This document shows positions 42,244 through 53,232 of a stretch of DNA of 64,000 bases, piece after piece. The stretch's first letter is position 1, and every line of letters begins with the position of its first letter. A program made the translations under genes and the position numbers. The stretch comes from Pseudomonas panipatensis (GTDB lineage Bacteria; Pseudomonadota; Gammaproteobacteria; Pseudomonadales; Pseudomonadaceae), in assembly GCF_900099785.1 (NCBI RefSeq), contig NZ_FNDS01000004.1, positions 186,001-250,000 of the forward strand, written 5' to 3'. The notes under the pieces were generated by a model, which searched no databases, was not told where the DNA came from, and worked only from the letters and a program-made list of their open reading frames with translations.

Positions 42244-43503
42244 TCAGCCGGCCGCCCGCAGGTTGTTGTCGGGGGTCGCGGCTTTGACGAAGTCAGTGCC
42301 GAGGCCGGCGATCTGTTCGCGGACCTTTTCCACGATGTAGGCGCCGATCGGGATGGCCGAGGTGGCGGCCGGCGACGGCGCGTTGCAGACGTTGACGCTG
42401 CGCTTGGTGTTGACGAAGAGGAAGTCGTCGATCAGCTTGCCGTCGCGCGAGACCGCCTGGGCGCGCACGCCGGCCGGGTACTCGGTGAGGTCGCTCTTGA
42501 CGATGCTCGGGCAGTACTTCTGCACTTCCTTCAGATAGCCGCCCTTGAACAGCGAGTTCTTCATCTCGATCAGGCCCGGACGCAGGTTCTTCGCCAGTAC
42601 CTTGAGGATGCCCGGCGAGGTCAGGGTCTCGAACAGGTCGCTGACGGAAATGTCGGACTTGCGGTAGCCCTCGCGCTTCATCGCCAGCACGGCGTTGGGG
42701 CCGACGGTGACGGTGCCGTCGATCATCCGCGTCAGGTGCACGCCGAGGAACGGCATGGACGGATCGGGGATCGGGTAGATCAGGTGGTTGACGATCTGGT
42801 TGTGCTGCTGCGGCAGCAGGTAGTACTCGCCGCGGAACGGACAGATGATGAACTGCGGCTCGACCCCGAGCATGCGCACGATGCGGTCGGCCATCAGGCC
42901 CGAGCAGGTCACCAGGTAGCGGCCACGGAATTCGTTGTCGGTGGTGCGCACCACCACTTCCTCGGCGCGTTCGTCGAGGGCCACCACTTCGGCGTTGTAG
43001 CGAATCTCGCCACCGGCGGCGGTGAACTCGCGGCCCATGGCGGCGGTGACCTGGGAGTAGCTGACGATGCCGCTGGAGGGCACGAAGATGCCGCCCATGC
43101 CGACGATGTTCGGCTCGCGCTCGCGCAGTTGCGCGGCGGACAGCCATTCACGCTCCAGGCCGTTGGCCGCGGTGCGTTCCCAGAGCGCCTTCATGCGCTC
43201 CATTTCCAGTTCGTTGGTGGCCACCAGCAGCTTGCCGCACTCGTCGTAGCGGATGCCGTGCTTGTCGCAGAAGGCTTTGGTGGCCTTGTTGCCGGCCAGG
43301 CAGAACTTCGCCTTGAGGCTGCCGGGGGTGTAGTAGACGCCGGCGTGGATCACGCCGCTGTTGTGCCCGGTCTGGTGCCGCGCCGGGCCGGATTCCTTCT
43401 CCAGCAGGAGAATCTTCGCGTCCGGGTAGACCTGGGTGAGCTGCATCGCGGTGGACATGCCGACGATGCCGCCGCCGATGATGATGAAATCGTACACAGC
43501 CAT
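42244..43503 (-). CDS. lhgO: L-2-hydroxyglutarate oxidase
   Basis: LhgO is a membrane-associated FAD enzyme that oxidises L-2-hydroxyglutarate to 2-oxoglutarate and passes electrons to the quinone pool. The protein (419 residues) begins MAVYDFIIIGGGIVGMSTAM, the FAD dinucleotide fold. LLLEKESGPARHQTGHNSGVIHAGVYY, the LhgO signature, follows. LVTCSGLMADRI and VCNAPSPAATSAIPIGAYI lie later. The ATG at 43503 has an AGGT close by; a GTG four codons upstream is an alternative start. It follows csiD on the same strand and completes the glutarate to 2-oxoglutarate branch. Confidence 0.93.
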   Translation of the reverse strand: MAVYDFIIIGGGIVGMSTAMQLTQVYPDAKILLLEKESGPARHQTGHNSGVIHAGVYYTPGSLKAKFCLAGNKATKAFCDKHGIRYDECGKLLVATNELEMERMKALWERTAANGLEREWLSAAQLREREPNIVGMGGIFVPSSGIVSYSQVTAAMGREFTAAGGEIRYNAEVVALDERAEEVVVRTTDNEFRGRYLVTCSGLMADRIVRMLGVEPQFIICPFRGEYYLLPQQHNQIVNHLIYPIPDPSMPFLGVHLTRMIDGTVTVGPNAVLAMKREGYRKSDISVSDLFETLTSPGILKVLAKNLRPGLIEMKNSLFKGGYLKEVQKYCPSIVKSDLTEYPAGVRAQAVSRDGKLIDDFLFVNTKRSVNVCNAPSPAATSAIPIGAYIVEKVREQIAGLGTDFVKAATPDNNLRAAG

Positions 43504-43619
43504 TACCTCGCGCACTGGCTTAGCTGAAAAAGCCCCGCAGACGCGGGCCCGCCGTGAAGCTCGTGCGCGGAGTCTTCGACGGCGGGCCCGCGGCTGCGGG
43601 AAGGGTGACGCTGTGGGAA

Positions 43620-44597
43620 TTACTGGCCGCGCTGGTACAGCGGCTTCTGGTAGGCGATGTAGCCGCGCTGGCGCATCAGTTCACGACGCAGGCCCTCGTG
43701 GGGGATGAAGCGGTCGCGGCCGTGCAGCCAGAACAGGTTGTTGATCAGCAGGAAGCAGCCCTGCGGCACCGGCACCGACAGCTTCTGCTCGCTGCCCTCC
43801 AGGGATTCGGAGAGGCTGTTCAGCCAGACGCCTTCCTCGAAGTCCTTCGGCTGCACGAACTGGTCGATGTAGCGCATGGTCGGGCGGCCTTCGGCATCGG
43901 TATCGAACACCGCGTGGAACACGTCCTCGCTGACCTTCTTGCTCGGCGGCGCGGTCCAGCGCATTTCGCGGCGGGCCAGCGGGTGGCGGAAGAACTCGTC
44001 CAGATCGCTCCAGTCGTCCAGGTGCAGCAGCAGGGAGTTGCCGCCTTCCATGTTCTTCTCTTCGATTTTCATCATCAGCACGTAGTCGGTGATCTGGTCG
44101 ACGAAGGTGCCATCGTTGTGCAGCTCCATGACGCGGTGCGGCTGGCGCAGGTAGCTGTCGGAGTTGTCGGTGTTGAGCACCACGAAGCGGGCATAGAACT
44201 GGCCGCTCATGGCGTCGTAGTTGGAACGGCCGATCAGGTGCGCGACGGCGGTGGAGAACTTCACCATGTCTTCGGCCTGGGCCACGTCATCCAGCCCTTC
44301 GGGCTTGATCAGCATGCCGCCGGTGGCGCGATCGAGGATGGTGTTCAGCAGCACCGGGCGCAGGGTGCCTTCGCACAGCTCGTCGAGGATCTGACCAACG
44401 CGGAAGCGCAGGAAGGACTTGTATTCGAGCGCCTGAACCGGCCATTGCGCCACCGCCTCGAGGAAGGCCTTCACGGTCTCGCGGGCGAAGGTCAGCTCGA
44501 GCAGGCGCGGCGATTGCTTCGAGGGCGCGACGGAATAGCCCCGGGTTTCCAGCGGCAAGGGCATCACAAGGTCCTGGATCGAGGTGAAGGCATTCAT
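43620..44597 (-). CDS. glaH: glutarate 2-hydroxylase (CsiD)
   Basis: GlaH/CsiD is an Fe(II)/2-oxoglutarate-dependent dioxygenase that hydroxylates glutarate to L-2-hydroxyglutarate. The 325-residue protein has the metal site HxD in [13 protein letters not shown] and the distal His in [12 protein letters not shown]. The 2-oxoglutarate-binding arginine is probably in [14 protein letters not shown]. The ATG at 44597 is preceded by AGGA 7 bases upstream. It is the first gene of the operon csiD-lhgO-gabD-gabT-gabP and is divergent from csiR. The order is the same as in E. coli, where it is carbon-starvation controlled. Confidence 0.93.
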   Translation of the reverse strand: MNAFTSIQDLVMPLPLETRGYSVAPSKQSPRLLELTFARETVKAFLEAVAQWPVQALEYKSFLRFRVGQILDELCEGTLRPVLLNTILDRATGGMLIKPEGLDDVAQAEDMVKFSTAVAHLIGRSNYDAMSGQFYARFVVLNTDNSDSYLRQPHRVMELHNDGTFVDQITDYVLMMKIEEKNMEGGNSLLLHLDDWSDLDEFFRHPLARREMRWTAPPSKKVSEDVFHAVFDTDAEGRPTMRYIDQFVQPKDFEEGVWLNSLSESLEGSEQKLSVPVPQGCFLLINNLFWLHGRDRFIPHEGLRRELMRQRGYIAYQKPLYQRGQ

Positions 44598-44684
44598 GGC
44601 AGTGTCCTGGCAGAAGAAGGGGTTTTCGCCGTCCGGCAATGACCTGGATCAGGCGGGCGATGAGAAAAATATCGCTACAAAACA

Positions 44685-44700
44685 AAAATGTCTACATTTT
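44685..44700. promoter_or_regulatory. palindrome between csiR and csiD, likely CsiR operator
   Basis: AAAATGTCTACATTTT has perfect 7-bp arms around a CT centre and contains ATGT-CT-ACAT, the GT...AC core typical of GntR-family operators. A second TGTCTA half-site occurs at 44727-44732. An AAAA-N5-ACAA element at 44704-44716 is the complement of TTGT-N5-TTTT, the pattern I recall for E. coli CsiR. Confidence 0.55.
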
Positions 44701-44759
44701 TATAAAACGACAACAAAACCAACGCTTGTCTATTGTTTTTCGTCCATCCGACATTTGGG

Positions 44760-44765
44760 TATGAT
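44760..44765 (+). promoter_or_regulatory. -10 box of csiR
   Basis: TATGAT matches the consensus in 5 of 6 positions and lies 30 bp before the TTG start. A poor -35 (TTTTCG) sits 17 bases upstream. Confidence 0.45.
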
Positions 44766-44794
44766 TCCGCGCAAAACCCCTATAGGAGCTGGAT

Positions 44795-45496
44795 TTGGAA
44801 GCGCTCGCCCCCCGGCAAAATTCGGCATTCAGCGGCTATGAGTGGCTCAAGCAGGACATCATCCGTGGTGTCTTCAAGCCCGGCGAAAAGCTGCTGATGA
44901 GCGCCCTGAAGGAGCGCTACGACCTCGGCGTCGGCCCACTGCGCGAGGCCCTCTCGCAACTGGTGGCCGAACACCTGGTGGTGGCCATCAGCCAGAAGGG
45001 CTACCGCGTCGCGCCCATGTCGCTGGACGAGATGAAGGACATCTACGATGCCCGCGCCAATCTCGAAGCGATGATCGTCGGCCTGGCCATCCAGCGTGGC
45101 GACGACGCCTGGGAAGCCCAAGTGCTGGCGCATTCGCACACCCTGGCCAAGGTCGTCGAAGTGAAGACCCGCGAGCAGCGCCTGGATGTCTGGGATGAAC
45201 GCCACAAGGCGTTCCATACCGCCATCGCCCAGGGCTGTGGCTCCAAGCACCTGCTGCAGGCGCGCACCTACCTGTTCGACCAGGCCGAACGCTACCGGCA
45301 CCTGTGGCTGACGCAGACGGTGTTCTCCGAGCAGGCCCTGGAACTCAAGCGCCAGGAGCACGCCGCGCTGGTCGAGGCGATCCTCGCCCGCGACGCCGCG
45401 CGCGCCAGCGAGATGATGCGCACCCACCTGATGACGCCGGTGCCGATCATCGCCACCATCATGCAGTCCGGCGGCCTGGGCGAAGGCGCGCGCTGA
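44795..45496 (+). CDS. csiR: GntR-family regulator CsiR
   Basis: CsiR represses the csiD operon in E. coli and responds to glutarate. This 233-residue protein has an N-terminal winged helix with SGYEWLKQDIIRGVFKPGEKL and LGVGPLREALSQLVAEHLV, the GntR signature. An FCD-type effector domain follows (MKDIYDARANLEAMIVGLA and later EHAALVEAILARDAARASEMMRTHL). The start is TTG at 44795 with GGAG 6 bases upstream. It is divergent from csiD with a 197-bp shared region holding the palindromic operator candidate. In E. coli csiR sits at the far end of the operon, so its placement here is different. Confidence 0.88.
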   Translation: MEALAPRQNSAFSGYEWLKQDIIRGVFKPGEKLLMSALKERYDLGVGPLREALSQLVAEHLVVAISQKGYRVAPMSLDEMKDIYDARANLEAMIVGLAIQRGDDAWEAQVLAHSHTLAKVVEVKTREQRLDVWDERHKAFHTAIAQGCGSKHLLQARTYLFDQAERYRHLWLTQTVFSEQALELKRQEHAALVEAILARDAARASEMMRTHLMTPVPIIATIMQSGGLGEGAR

Positions 45497-45830
45497 AGCG
45501 CCCGCGCGCCTTTACAGGGCGCGCCGGGTGTCGGCCGGCGAACCCCGCGCGCCCCGCGGGACTAGACTTTAAACACGCCCCGCAGAGGGGACCCGTCATG
45601 CCCGGAGCAGGCTCGGCGCGTGAGCAGCGAGCTGCCGGCACGCGTCCGAATCCGGCTGCATGACGCCTGCACAATGGCTCCGTTCCGCGCCCCGGCGGGG
45701 TGCCCGTCCATTGCCCGAAGGCCCCCGCCGTTCGCGGCGCCGATGGATTTCCGGCAGATCCCGCAGTCCCGATGAACCTCGCCGCCGCCGCGCAGCGCGG
45801 CGCGCTGGCCTTGCAGCTGGAGGACACGCC
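45497..45830. other. 334-bp interval between csiR and the methyltransferase gene
   Basis: A weak hairpin (GCGCGCC/GGCGCGC, about 45505-45526) after csiR may be its terminator. A 21-codon frame at 45598-45663 has a GAGGGG site 7 bases upstream, but its product is low-complexity (Ala/Arg/Pro) and I do not treat it as a gene. Nothing else is supportable. Confidence 0.5.
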
Positions 45831-46874
45831 ATGGACGAAGCCAAACTCAACGACTTCATGGGTCGCCTGGTCAGCGACATGGGCGGCGCGGCCATGTTGG
45901 CCAATGTCATTCTCGGCGATGAGCTGGGGCTCTACCGCGCCATGGCCGACAGCCAGCCGCTCAGCCCGGACACCCTGGCCGAACGCACCGGCTGCAACCC
46001 CCGCCTGCTGCGCGAATGGCTCAGCGCCCAGGCCGCGGCCGGCTACATGGAACACAACAACGGGCTCTTCCGCCTGCCGGAAGAACAGGCCATGGCCCTG
46101 GCCGACGAGAACTCGCCGGTCTACGTGGCCGGCGGCGCGGGCGTGCTCGCCTCGATGTACCAGGACAAGGACAAGCTGATCGCCGCCATGCGCGGTGACG
46201 GCGCGGTGCCCTGGGGCGACCACCACCCCTGCCTATTCCGCGGCACCGAACGCTTCTTCCGCCCCGGCTACCGCGCGCACCTGGTCGACGAATGGCTGCC
46301 GGCGCTCGATGGCGTGGTCGACAAACTGAAGGCCGGCGCGCGGGTCGCGGACATCGGCTGCGGCCATGGCGCCTCCAGCGTGATCATGGCGCAGGCCTTC
46401 CCGGCCTCGCGTTTCTTCGGCTTCGACTATCACGCGCCGTCCATCGACATCGCCAAGCAACGCGCCGAGGAAGGCGGCGTGGCCGACCGCGTGAGCTTTG
46501 CCCAGGCCACCGCCAAGGACTACCCGGGCGACTATGACCTGATCTGCTTCTTCGACTGCCTGCACGACATGGGCGACCCGGTGGGCGCCGCCCGCTACGC
46601 CTACCAGCACCTGGCGCCGGGCGGCTGCGTGCTGCTGGTCGAGCCCTATGCGCAGGACCACCTGGACGACAACCTGACGCCGGTGGGCCGGCTGTTCTAC
46701 GCCGCCTCCACCTTCCTCTGCACGCCCAACTCGCTGTCCCAGGAGGTCGGCCTCGGCCTCGGCGCCCAGGCCGGCGAAGCGCGTCTGCGCAAGGTCTTCG
46801 AGGAAGCCGGATTCAGCCACTTCCGCCGGGCGACGGAAACGCCGTTCAACCTGATCCTGGAAGCACGGCCGTAG
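45831..46874 (+). CDS. class I SAM-dependent methyltransferase with N-terminal winged helix
   Basis: This 347-residue methyltransferase has an N-terminal winged-helix dimerisation region (residues about 1-90, with LSPDTLAERTGCNPRLLREWLSAQAAAGYM). The Rossmann-type catalytic domain follows. The SAM loop reads ARVADIGCGHGASSVIMA, the acidic end of strand 2 is FGFDYHAPSIDIA, and motif IV is DLICFFDCLHDMGDP. The layout resembles small-molecule O- or C-methyltransferases of the kind found in natural-product clusters, but the substrate is unknown. The ATG at 45831 has GGAGG 8 bases upstream; an upstream in-frame start would add an arginine-rich stretch that does not look coding. It is convergent with the AraC-type gene. 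Confidence 0.82.
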   Translation: MDEAKLNDFMGRLVSDMGGAAMLANVILGDELGLYRAMADSQPLSPDTLAERTGCNPRLLREWLSAQAAAGYMEHNNGLFRLPEEQAMALADENSPVYVAGGAGVLASMYQDKDKLIAAMRGDGAVPWGDHHPCLFRGTERFFRPGYRAHLVDEWLPALDGVVDKLKAGARVADIGCGHGASSVIMAQAFPASRFFGFDYHAPSIDIAKQRAEEGGVADRVSFAQATAKDYPGDYDLICFFDCLHDMGDPVGAARYAYQHLAPGGCVLLVEPYAQDHLDDNLTPVGRLFYAASTFLCTPNSLSQEVGLGLGAQAGEARLRKVFEEAGFSHFRRATETPFNLILEARP

Positions 46875-46892
46875 CGCTCATGCGCCGGGCAC

Positions 46893-47912
46893 TCAGGCGC
46901 GGAAGTGGCTCGGCGGCTGGCCGCTCCAGCGCTGGAAGGCGTGCCGCAGGCTGGCGGTTTCGCTGAAGCCGAGCGCCTCGGCGATGCGGTAGATCGGCAT
47001 GTCGCCGTCCTGCAGCAGCTCCTTGGCGCGGGCGAAACGCAGTTCGTCGAGCAGTTGCTGGTAGCTGGTCTGCTGTTGCTGCAGGTGCCGACGCAGGCTG
47101 CGCGAGGAGCAGTTCAGCCGCCGCGCCAGCTCCTCCAGGCCCGGCGGCTCCTGCAGGCGCTCGCCGAGGATCGCGCGGACTTTGTCCAACCAGGCGCGGC
47201 GCGCGGCGAGGTCGACGTTCTGCCGGCGACACTGTTCGAGCATCTCGCGGTGGGTCACCGGATCGGCCAGCGGCAGGCGCCGCTCCAGCCAGCTAGCGGG
47301 GAAGCCGATGGCGCTGCGCGTCCGATCGAAACGCGGTCGGCAGGCGAAACCCTGGGCATAGGCCGCCTCGCGCTCGGGCGTGCCGGGGTAGTCGAACTCG
47401 GCGTGGAGCAGTTGCAGCGGCTGGCCGAGCAGGTCGGCGCAGATCACCTGGAGCGAGCCCAGGCACAGTTCGGTATTGAACGGCAGCAGGCTTGCGTCTT
47501 CGCCGTAGCCGGTGGCCACCAGCCAGGCCAGTTCGCCCTCGACGCTCAACGCCAGGTGGAAGTAGGTACCCAGCAGCACCGGATAACCGAGGCCGATGCG
47601 TAGCGCTTCGCCCAAGGTCGGTGCGGAAAGTAACGCATAGCCCAGCAGGCCATAGGCGGAAATCCGCGTGCGCAGCCCCAGGCGCAGGCCAAGCGCGGCT
47701 TCGCCGGCCAGGCGCTGGGCATTGGCGAACACCTGTTGCTCCTGCCAGGGGCTGATCAGCCGGCGCAGCTCGAGCAAGTCATCGGAGGTGATGCCGCTGC
47801 CCTCCAGGATGCTCTCGCGCGGGTGTCCCTCGGCTTCCAGCAGGGACACGGTCAGCGAGGACATGTGCAGGGAATTGAGCCAGGTGGAGCGGGAAAAAGT
47901 GGTTGCGATCAT
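46893..47912 (-). CDS. AraC-family transcriptional regulator
   Basis: This 339-residue regulator has an N-terminal Arabinose_bd-type domain (about 1-220), the OruR/ArgR-like group common in Pseudomonas. The C-terminal AraC helix-turn-helix pair has EELARRLNCSSRSLRRHLQQQQTSYQQLLDELR followed by YRIAEALGFSETASLRHAFQRWSGQPPS. I chose ATG 47912 because it is the first ATG; a TTG seven codons upstream is possible. It is convergent with the methyltransferase gene, separated by 18 bp. Effector and targets are unknown. Confidence 0.85.
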   Translation of the reverse strand: MIATTFSRSTWLNSLHMSSLTVSLLEAEGHPRESILEGSGITSDDLLELRRLISPWQEQQVFANAQRLAGEAALGLRLGLRTRISAYGLLGYALLSAPTLGEALRIGLGYPVLLGTYFHLALSVEGELAWLVATGYGEDASLLPFNTELCLGSLQVICADLLGQPLQLLHAEFDYPGTPEREAAYAQGFACRPRFDRTRSAIGFPASWLERRLPLADPVTHREMLEQCRRQNVDLAARRAWLDKVRAILGERLQEPPGLEELARRLNCSSRSLRRHLQQQQTSYQQLLDELRFARAKELLQDGDMPIYRIAEALGFSETASLRHAFQRWSGQPPSHFRA

Positions 47913-48126
47913 GTCTTGCCCATCAGTGCACAACGACGCGCCGACGGGATGTTACCGCCGATGGCGCGGCTAATGGCAAGGCAAGTTGCGTGCCGGAGGC
48001 CGGGGCGGCGCCTTGGGCTCGACCGCGCCGCTGGAGGGGCATGGGGGACGGCGGCGTAAAACCGCGAACGGTTGTACGCCCCGGGCTCGCGCCAATCGTG
48101 CTGCGCGGTTGGAAACGCCGGATGCC

Positions 48127-49308
48127 TCAGCCACGCGACAGGAAGCGCATGCCCTCTTCCAGGCCACTGAGGGTCAGCGGGTACATCTGTTCCTTGACCA
48201 GCTCGCGCACCAGATTGGTGGAGGCGGTGTAGTTCCAGGTGTCCTTCGGGTAGGGGTTGATCCAGATGAGCTTCTTGTACTTTTCCATGAAGCGCTGCAT
48301 CCAGACGTAACCGGCCTCCTCGTTCCAGTGCTCGACGCTGCCGCCGGCCTGGGTGATCTCGTAGGGCGCCATGGCCGCGTCGCCGACGAACACCACCTTG
48401 TAGTCCGGCCCGTACTTGTGCAGCAGGTCGAAGGTGGCGGTGCGCTCGCTGCTGCGGCGCAGGTTGTTCTTCCACACCGATTCGTAGATGAAGTTGTGGA
48501 AGTAGAAGTACTCCAGGTGCTTGAACTCGGTCTTGCACGCCGAGAACAGCTCTTCGCAGACCTTCACGTGGGCGTCCATGGAACCGCCGATGTCGAGCAG
48601 CAGCAGGAGCTTCACGGTGTTGCGCCGCTCCGGGCGCATCTGGATGTTGAGCAGCCCGGCATCCTTCGCCGTGTGGTCGATGGTGCCGTCGATGTCCAGC
48701 TCTTCGGCGGCGCCTTCACGGGCGAATTTGCGCAGGCGGCGCAGGGCGATCTTGATGTTGCGCGTGCCCAGCTCGACCTGGTCGTCGAGGTTCTTGTACT
48801 CGCGCTGGTCCCAGACCTTGGCGGCCTTGCCCTGGCGCTTGCCGGCGTCGCCGACGCGGATGCCCTCGGGGTTGAAGCCGCCGGAGCCGAACGGACTGGT
48901 GCCGCCGGTGCCGATCCACTTGTTACCGCCGGCGTGGCGTTCCTTCTGCTCTTCGAGGCGTTTCTTGAACTCCTCGATGAGCTTGTCCAGGCCGCCGAGG
49001 GACTGGATCTGCGCGCGCTCCTCGTCGGTCAGCAGGCGCTCGAATTCCTTGCGCAGCCATTCCTCGGGGATCAGTGCCTTGAGGTGGTCGTCGAGTTTCT
49101 CCAGGCCCTTGAAGTAGGCGCCGAAGGCCCGGTCGAACTTGTCGAAATGGCGCTCGTCCTTCACCAGGATGGTGCGGGCGAGGTAGTAGAACTCGTCCAT
49201 GTCGGCGAATACCACGCGGTGCTGGAGCGCATCGATCAGGTCGAGCAGCTCGCGCACCGACACCGGCACCTTGGCCGCGCGCATTTCGTTGAACAGGTTG
49301 AGCAGCAT
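48127..49308 (-). CDS. VWA domain (CoxE-like) protein paired with MoxR
   Basis: This 393-residue cytosolic protein has a C-terminal von Willebrand A domain. The metal-ion-dependent adhesion site reads LLLLDIGGSMDAH (DxGxSM, with the first S replaced by G), and FVGDAAMAPYEI is nearby. The N-terminal half is helical with VPVSVRELLDLIDAL and FDRAFGAYFKGLEKL, typical of the CoxE-like family. Such proteins act with MoxR AAA+ ATPases as chaperones for metalloenzyme maturation or complex assembly. It lies 109 bp downstream of moxR on the same strand. The client is unknown. The same pair occurs next to cysK in P. aeruginosa. Confidence 0.85.
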   Translation of the reverse strand: MLLNLFNEMRAAKVPVSVRELLDLIDALQHRVVFADMDEFYYLARTILVKDERHFDKFDRAFGAYFKGLEKLDDHLKALIPEEWLRKEFERLLTDEERAQIQSLGGLDKLIEEFKKRLEEQKERHAGGNKWIGTGGTSPFGSGGFNPEGIRVGDAGKRQGKAAKVWDQREYKNLDDQVELGTRNIKIALRRLRKFAREGAAEELDIDGTIDHTAKDAGLLNIQMRPERRNTVKLLLLLDIGGSMDAHVKVCEELFSACKTEFKHLEYFYFHNFIYESVWKNNLRRSSERTATFDLLHKYGPDYKVVFVGDAAMAPYEITQAGGSVEHWNEEAGYVWMQRFMEKYKKLIWINPYPKDTWNYTASTNLVRELVKEQMYPLTLSGLEEGMRFLSRG

Positions 49309-49417
49309 GGCTGCATGCCTCGTGATTTCATTGATTCAGGAGCAATGCTCCTTTTGCACTCGGTGCCCGGGCTCGCGAGCCGGAGCCGGGCAAGGCCGCC
49401 GCGCAGCAGCCCGCTAC

Positions 49418-50263
49418 TCAGCGGCTGGCGCGGCGGCTCATGAAGGCCAGGCGCTCGAGCAGTTGCACGTCCTGCTCGTTCTTCACCAGGGCGCCGGCCA
49501 GCGGCGGAATGGCCTTGGTCGGATCGCGCTCGCGCAGCACCGCTTCGCCGATCTCGTCGGCCATCAGCAGCTTCAGCCAGTCCACCAGCTCGGAGGTCGA
49601 GGGCTTCTTCTTCAGGCCCGGCACCTTGCGCACGTCGAAGAAGATATCCAGGGCTTCGCTGACCAGCGAGGCGCGGATATTCGGGTAGTGCACGTCGACG
49701 ATCTTCTGCAGGGTCTCGCGGTCGGGGAAGGCGATGTAGTGGAAGAAGCAGCGGCGCAGGAAGGCGTCCGGCAGTTCCTTCTCGTTGTTCGAGGTGATGA
49801 TGATGATCGGCCGCTGCCTGGCCTTGATGGTCTCGTTGGTCTCGTAAACGAAGAACTCCATCTTGTCGAGTTCCTGCAGCAGGTCGTTGGGGAACTCGAT
49901 GTCGGCCTTGTCGATCTCGTCGATCAGCAGGATCACCCGCTCCTCGGCCTCGAAGGCCTCCCAGAGCTTGCCCTTCTTGATGTAGTTGCGCACGTCGTGG
50001 ACCTTGTCCACGCCCAGTTGCGAGTCGCGCAGGCGGCTCACCGCGTCGTACTCGTAGAGCCCCTGGTGGGCCTTGGTGGTGGACTTGATGTGCCAGGTGA
50101 TCAGTTTGGCGCCGAAGGACTCGGCCAACTGCTCGGCGAGCATGGTCTTGCCGGTGCCCGGCTCGCCCTTGACCAGCAGCGGACGCTGCAGGGTGATGGC
50201 GGCATTGACCGCCAGCTTGAGGTCGTCGGTGGCGACGTAGGACTGGGTGCCTTCGAACTTCAT
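49418..50263 (-). CDS. MoxR-family AAA+ ATPase
   Basis: This 281-residue ATPase has Walker A in LLVKGEPGTGKTMLAEQLA, Walker B in VILLIDEIDKADIEFPNDLL and sensor 1 in IIIITSNNEKELPDAFLRRC with the arginine finger. It matches the APE2220/MoxR type that partners VWA proteins. It should form a ring that remodels a client protein together with the VWA product downstream. GAGGA precedes ATG 50263. It is divergent from cysK with a 288-bp gap. The client cannot be named. Confidence 0.87.
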   Translation of the reverse strand: MKFEGTQSYVATDDLKLAVNAAITLQRPLLVKGEPGTGKTMLAEQLAESFGAKLITWHIKSTTKAHQGLYEYDAVSRLRDSQLGVDKVHDVRNYIKKGKLWEAFEAEERVILLIDEIDKADIEFPNDLLQELDKMEFFVYETNETIKARQRPIIIITSNNEKELPDAFLRRCFFHYIAFPDRETLQKIVDVHYPNIRASLVSEALDIFFDVRKVPGLKKKPSTSELVDWLKLLMADEIGEAVLRERDPTKAIPPLAGALVKNEQDVQLLERLAFMSRRASR

Positions 50264-50551
50264 CAGGGAATCCTCGAACGGTATCGGCCGGGGCCATGCC
50301 CGGGCTGAAGGAAAATTTGCGACAGACAGCGACTATAACGCGCAGGTCCTTCGACTGTGAACGCAGACGCGGCATTCAGTCATTGAATGCACGGCCACGG
50401 CGCGACCAGGCATTTCCGCCGCGCCCGGCGACCCGGAGCCTGGCAGCCACGCCCCCCCGCCACCCCGATCTTTCCGCCGGTTCGCCGCTGGACTCGCCCA
50501 GCGTCGCGGAATAGGCTGGCGGATCACCATCGCGCCACAAGGACACTCACC

Positions 50552-52784
<2,233 letters not shown>

Positions 52785-52911
52785 TCCGCGCCGCGCCGGG
52801 CCTCAGCTTCCAGGGAGCCCGGCGCCACGCCCTGGGCCGGCGGCGCTTTGTCGCCGGACTCGCGGATTGCCGCGCCGCTCTCCCGCGCCTCGCCGGCGCC
52901 CGCCGGCGCGG

Positions 52912-52917
52912 CTATAG
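52912..52917 (+). promoter_or_regulatory. isolated -10 box
   Basis: TATAGT in an otherwise GC-rich stretch, 36 bp before the ATG at 52953. No convincing -35 is visible. It could serve the short frame at 52953 or, with a long leader, the EamA gene at 53233. Confidence 0.35.
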
Positions 52918-52952
52918 TCACCCCGTCCCATCCAGCCACGCAGCCACCGGCC

Positions 52953-53120
52953 ATGACCTACGCGCCCAAGCTCCCCGCCCCGTCCTTCGCCCACCCTGGT
53001 GAAGCGCGTGCCTGCCTGCGTGACGCCATCGCCCACCTGTCTCCCGCCGTTGCCGCCCTTGCCGTGGCGCCCCCGCCGCCCTCCGTCGCGGCCTGCCCGC
53101 CGCCGGGTGCGAGCGCCTGA
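52953..53120 (+). CDS. possible 55-residue ORF, unknown
   Basis: The frame begins MTYAPKLPAPSFAHPGEARA and ends in an Ala/Pro-rich tail. It follows a -10-like box but has no ribosome site. The first 35 residues look somewhat protein-like (an amphipathic ARACLRDAIAHLSPAVAAL helix), whereas the tail looks like random high-GC reading. I do not recognise it. It may equally be leader RNA of the EamA gene. Confidence 0.2.
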   Translation: MTYAPKLPAPSFAHPGEARACLRDAIAHLSPAVAALAVAPPPPSVAACPPPGASA

Positions 53121-53232
53121 CCCAGGCGCCACCCCCACAGCGCTGAACCCTATGCCGCCGCGCCACGCCCGCGCGCTGCGGTCCTGGCCGGTCGCGTCAG
53201 CACCGGCCGCTGTGCCCAGACAGGTGAATCCC

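Larger units (their letters stand above)
52785..53232. other. 448-bp interval between polyamine-binding and EamA genes
   Basis: A good -10 (TATAGT, 52912-52917) is followed by an ATG at 52953 that opens a 55-codon frame (listed separately with low confidence). The rest is very GC-rich and without a recognisable product. Confidence 0.5.

Noticed and set aside
45660-45830. N-terminal extension of the methyltransferase to an upstream ATG
   Set aside because: The 57 added residues are Arg/Pro-rich without structure, while the ATG at 45831 has a good GGAGG ribosome site and begins the family N-terminus.
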